Virus record (IMG/VR): IMGVR_UViG_3300044712_002668
Span: 1 to 64,000 of that record
From: a virus
Reading direction: 5' to 3' (one strand)
DNA length: 64,000 nucleotides
Shown: one piece after another, positions 61,200-64,000 of the stretch
Layout of the letters: every line of letters begins with the position of its first letter
Numbering within the stretch: the first letter of the stretch is position 1
Position numbers and translations under genes: made by a program
Notes under the pieces: model-generated
Database searches by the model: none
Told to the model about the DNA's origin: nothing
What the model saw: only the letters and a program-made list of their open reading frames with translations

Positions 61200-61778
61200 A
61201 TGGCAACTATTACAACTCTTTCATATGATATAGAAGATATTGCTGGTAAAGGGTGCAATCTTCCTGTTTTGCATCGTGAATTAGAAGATGCATCCCTTAA
61301 TCCTGCTGGTGTTAGAAGAGATGGTAACACTATATATGTTGATTTTCAAGATTTGGTTACTCTAGATCAGAAAGCTACATGTGATACTGTTGTTTTAGCC
61401 CATCAGGCTTTAAATTTTTCTCCAACTGTAAACGCTTATAATGATCCAGAAGAACATTCAATACAGCTTGGTGACTGGGTAACGGTAGGAACATTTAATT
61501 CTGGACCATTACCAGAAGGCGTATATATTTTAACATGGTCAGCAGAAGCAAAAATTGATACTGAAGGGTTAGGAAATCGTATAGGGTTAGAGGTATCAAT
61601 GAACGGTTATGAGTGTAGCCGTGATACTTTAGCAGTTCCAGATTGGGCTAAATACCAAGATGGAGAATGGGTTCCAATCAAAGCTGGTCAAAGTTTTATT
61701 CTTGAAATGAAAGCTAAAACAATTGGATGTGCTGGCTCTGTTAGAAGAATACGAGCAGGATTATTAAAGGCAATGTAA
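61200..61778 (+). CDS. putative adsorption-apparatus protein, 192 aa (tandem paralogue 2)
   Basis: AAGGATAAT lies before the ATG. It shares its order of segments with the preceding protein: a TTLSYDIEDI start, NLPVLHRELEDASL, a CDTVVLAHQA strand, LPEGVYILTWSAEAK and a final arginine-rich IRRIRAGL-like end. The two genes look like a tandem duplication. The function is not recognised. Confidence 0.55.
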   Translation: MATITTLSYDIEDIAGKGCNLPVLHRELEDASLNPAGVRRDGNTIYVDFQDLVTLDQKATCDTVVLAHQALNFSPTVNAYNDPEEHSIQLGDWVTVGTFNSGPLPEGVYILTWSAEAKIDTEGLGNRIGLEVSMNGYECSRDTLAVPDWAKYQDGEWVPIKAGQSFILEMKAKTIGCAGSVRRIRAGLLKAM

Positions 61779-61798
61779 GATAACGTAGGTAAGTGTAA

Positions 61799-62506
61799 AT
61801 GTCAATATCATTAGGTAATGCTGCGTCTTTAGGTGGATACCCATTAAATAACATGGATGTTAGCCATGTTTTACAATCTGGTTCCAACCGTATGGTTGTG
61901 GCGTTTTTTGCATTACACGGTGCTACATCTTATACTATAAGCACCGCTACGTACAATAGCACTAATATGACCCAGTTGGGTTTTGGAATTTGTCCAGCTT
62001 TATATAGTCGTTCAATTGCTATTTATTGTTACTATATATTAGAAGCATCTCTACCTGCAGCAGGAACGTATACATGTAGGTTCAAATCAAACGCAGGTTA
62101 TGCTGGTGGCGTGGCTGTTTACAGCATGTCCAATGTAGCCCAATCTGCTCCTAATACATTGGCCACTGCTGGTAACTCTCGTAACCCAGACCTTACAGGT
62201 CGTTATACTTTAGCTGATGGTACCAAAACATTTGGATGGACGCCTGGAGGTAGCTATTCACACTATGAACAGGTTGCTACATATATAAGTGAAGTTAGCG
62301 GAGGTGATGGGGATATATTATACCTTGATTCTACAGCTACCGAAATCAATAGTACCAATACACCTGATACACAAACACCAGCACAAACAGATACATATGG
62401 CACAATTAATATGACAGGTAGTACCTATCAATGGGGATCTCGTATTCTAGTAGCTGGAACTGGTGCGGTTGTTGATAACGCAGCAATAATGGGAGCTACT
62501 TTCTAA
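61799..62506 (+). CDS. hypothetical beta-rich protein, 235 aa, end of fibre cluster
   Basis: GTAGGTAAGTG lies before the ATG. Serine, threonine, glycine and tyrosine-rich, with strands such as MVVAFFALHGATSYTIS and a C-terminal GTGAVVDNAAIMGATF. Resembles the fibre proteins in composition. It might be a small accessory fibre or tip protein. No family recognised. Confidence 0.52.
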   Translation: MSISLGNAASLGGYPLNNMDVSHVLQSGSNRMVVAFFALHGATSYTISTATYNSTNMTQLGFGICPALYSRSIAIYCYYILEASLPAAGTYTCRFKSNAGYAGGVAVYSMSNVAQSAPNTLATAGNSRNPDLTGRYTLADGTKTFGWTPGGSYSHYEQVATYISEVSGGDGDILYLDSTATEINSTNTPDTQTPAQTDTYGTINMTGSTYQWGSRILVAGTGAVVDNAAIMGATF

Positions 62507-62524
62507 TAGTTTTGCATATGGTTG

Positions 62525-63919
62525 ATGAACATCTTTAGAGCCATATGTTTTTATGTGTTTTTCCTTGCCATAAATGGTCTATTTATATTCTTTGATTTCG
62601 TTGTTAAACAAAGAAAAACAGGTTCATTACGTGAGCGTCTGCAATATTTATTAGAATCTTCTTTAAAACATGAATTCTTTAAAGAAAGAATTGGTAGTTT
62701 TCTTGAAAAGAATAAAGATGTAAATGATGAAGAGTTTTTTAAGAACTGGAAAGAGTTACCAATCTTAACAAAACCAGATTATGTTTATATAAATATTGAA
62801 GGTAAATATCCTAAAATATCAAATAACTTCTTTGTGGCTTTGTATCAACTTTGGAGTGGAAGGTTTACATATCAACTTGCCACTGGTGGTTCTTCAAAGC
62901 TTCCCTTGACTGTAAGCATGGATAAACAACATGCATTTAAAATGGCTTTTTCATTTTTCCTTTGTTGGTATAAAATGGGATGGCGACCTGGCCAAAAAAT
63001 TCTTATATATTATCCTGATAAAATATATGATCTTGAAGTTTTCAAACATTATAGGGTTTTATTTGACTGGATTGGTGTAAGGTTCCATACGTTTTCAAAA
63101 ATAGATGTTGAAGATTTTATTAAACAACTAAACTCATATCAACCAAGTATATTGATAATTTTTCCATCTCCTTTAAATATACTTTCAAATAAAATTCATA
63201 AAAAGAATCTTGCTAGTTTTTGGCAGCCTAAATTTATCAATGTAAGTGGAGAGACATTATTCAAATGTCAAAGAGATAACATTCAGCGTATATTTTATAA
63301 ATCAAAACTAGATGATTCTTATGGTTCTGTAGAATTGGGAGAGATTGCTCATGAAAAATACCCAGGATTATTGGAAGTTTTTGATCATCATGTGTTTGTA
63401 GAGACCATTGATGCTGAAGATGGTAAAAAAGAAATGATTGCTACCGTCTTTGGAAACGGATACTTCCCATTCATTAGATATAAAATGGGCGATTTAATGA
63501 ATATTATTGAAAAAGATGGAAAGCAATATCTTTGCAATATTGATGGAAAAGCTAGTAACAAAATGAAACTTGGAAAAGAGATAATTTATCCTAGAGATCT
63601 TGATAAGTGTATTACAGAGATAAATAAAGTATTGAATCCAAAATATCCTGTTATTATAGATGCTCGCCTCATAAAAGATGAACACACTATAACCTTATCA
63701 ATTATTTTAAGTGGGAAAATACACAAACTATTATTAAATGTTGTAGAACATAAGGCACAGCAGGTGTTTAAAGAAAGGTTTGGAACCCGTCCTAATATAG
63801 ATTTTGTAGAAATTTTCAAGCATGATTATAGATTGAAGTACAGGGCATTGGTAGATAAAAAAGATGAGCACGAATGGGCGGGTGGGATTATAGGACAAGA
63901 GGATAAAATGAGGCTATAA
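62525..63919 (+). CDS. membrane-anchored adenylate-forming enzyme, PaaK/CapK-like
   Basis: ATG at 62525 is the preferred start; no clear ribosome binding site is seen. The first 26 residues contain a strongly hydrophobic helix (FYVFFLAINGLFIFFDFVV), a probable membrane anchor. The rest matches the phenylacetate-CoA ligase/CapK branch of AMP-forming enzymes: ATGGSSKLPL at the phosphate-binding loop position, VSGETLFK, a DDSYGSVELGEIAHE segment with the conserved YG-x-x-E, and the FIRYKMGDL motif. Such enzymes activate a carboxylate with ATP and then often transfer it to CoA or another acceptor. CapK relatives occur in surface polysaccharide gene clusters. In a phage beside fibre genes it is unexpected. 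The substrate is unknown. Confidence 0.75.
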   Translation: MNIFRAICFYVFFLAINGLFIFFDFVVKQRKTGSLRERLQYLLESSLKHEFFKERIGSFLEKNKDVNDEEFFKNWKELPILTKPDYVYINIEGKYPKISNNFFVALYQLWSGRFTYQLATGGSSKLPLTVSMDKQHAFKMAFSFFLCWYKMGWRPGQKILIYYPDKIYDLEVFKHYRVLFDWIGVRFHTFSKIDVEDFIKQLNSYQPSILIIFPSPLNILSNKIHKKNLASFWQPKFINVSGETLFKCQRDNIQRIFYKSKLDDSYGSVELGEIAHEKYPGLLEVFDHHVFVETIDAEDGKKEMIATVFGNGYFPFIRYKMGDLMNIIEKDGKQYLCNIDGKASNKMKLGKEIIYPRDLDKCITEINKVLNPKYPVIIDARLIKDEHTITLSIILSGKIHKLLLNVVEHKAQQVFKERFGTRPNIDFVEIFKHDYRLKYRALVDKKDEHEWAGGIIGQEDKMRL

Positions 63920-63944
63920 TCAGGTATTATAGCGGAGGAATAAT

Positions 63945-64000
63945 ATGGGTATTACACCGTCAAAATCAAAAAATACATATAATCTTTTTCAGAGGGTTAC
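63945..64000 (+). CDS. start of a gene cut by the window end
   Basis: AGCGGAGGAATAAT, a strong ribosome binding site, precedes the ATG at 63945. Only the first 18 codons are present (MGITPSKSKNTYNLFQRV), so no function can be suggested. It follows the adenylate-forming enzyme gene by 25 bases. Confidence 0.5.
   Translation, partial: MGITPSKSKNTYNLFQRV

Noticed and set aside
1-64000. CRISPR arrays, insertion sequences, integrase or attachment sites
   Set aside because: No regularly spaced direct repeats with unique spacers, no transposase or integrase motifs, and no evident attachment-type duplications were seen; nothing indicates a lysogenic lifestyle within this window.
1-64000. Alternative genetic code with reassigned TAG, as in some large gut phages
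   Set aside because: TAG, TGA and TAA all terminate genes directly before well-placed starts (for example TAG at 1858-1860 and 10903-10905), and no gene requires read-through of TAG.

Overview
The window is a 64 kb piece of a large, AT-rich tailed double-stranded DNA phage (Caudoviricetes). It carries a large terminase subunit, a portal protein, a putative prohead protease-scaffold, an HK97-fold-type major capsid protein and a fibre locus, beside a phage replication and recombination set. Every gene I can support lies on the + strand. Genes are tightly packed, with many TAATG or ATGA overlaps, and no stretch over 200 bases lacks a gene. Stop codons look standard: TAA, TAG and TGA all end plausible genes. 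The host cannot be read from this sequence. A bacterial-type DNA polymerase III alpha subunit, a DnaJ co-chaperone and a CCA-adding-type enzyme suggest a large-genome (jumbo-like) phage with partial independence from its host.

Layout. (1) 1-7756, replication and recombination: C-terminal end of DnaE, a zinc-ribbon protein, small unknowns, a UvsY-like coiled-coil protein, a UvsX/RecA recombinase, a gp32-like ssDNA-binding protein, terminator, RuvC-like resolvase, DnaJ, a double zinc-ribbon protein, a TOPRIM primase and a sigma-region-4-like regulator. (2) 7952-26903, packaging and unknown large proteins: three unknowns, a 2096-residue giant that may be joined to its upstream neighbour by a -1 frameshift on an A10 run, a possible small terminase, a CCA-adding-type nucleotidyltransferase, large terminase and portal. 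(3) 26962-47888, head assembly: unknown helical proteins, a tyrosine phosphatase-like protein, a prohead protease fused to a long scaffold-like region, acidic small proteins, three related decoration-like proteins, a set of membrane and putative peptidoglycan-binding proteins, then the major capsid protein flanked by a hairpin and two tandem terminators. (4) 47996-62506, connector, tail and fibre region with modular repeat proteins. (5) 62525-63919, an unexpected membrane-anchored adenylate-forming enzyme of the PaaK/CapK type directly after the fibre genes.

How it fits together. Region 1 would copy and recombine the genome. The regulator at its end may switch expression toward the late genes. 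Regions 2 and 3 make the packaging motor and the capsid, with the protease-scaffold directing assembly and maturation. Region 4 makes adsorption structures with clear domain duplication. The most unusual points are the adenylate-forming enzyme, the candidate frameshift fusion before the giant gene, the phosphatase-like protein in the head cluster, and the repeated fibre modules. All functional calls rest on motif recognition by eye; no database search was possible.
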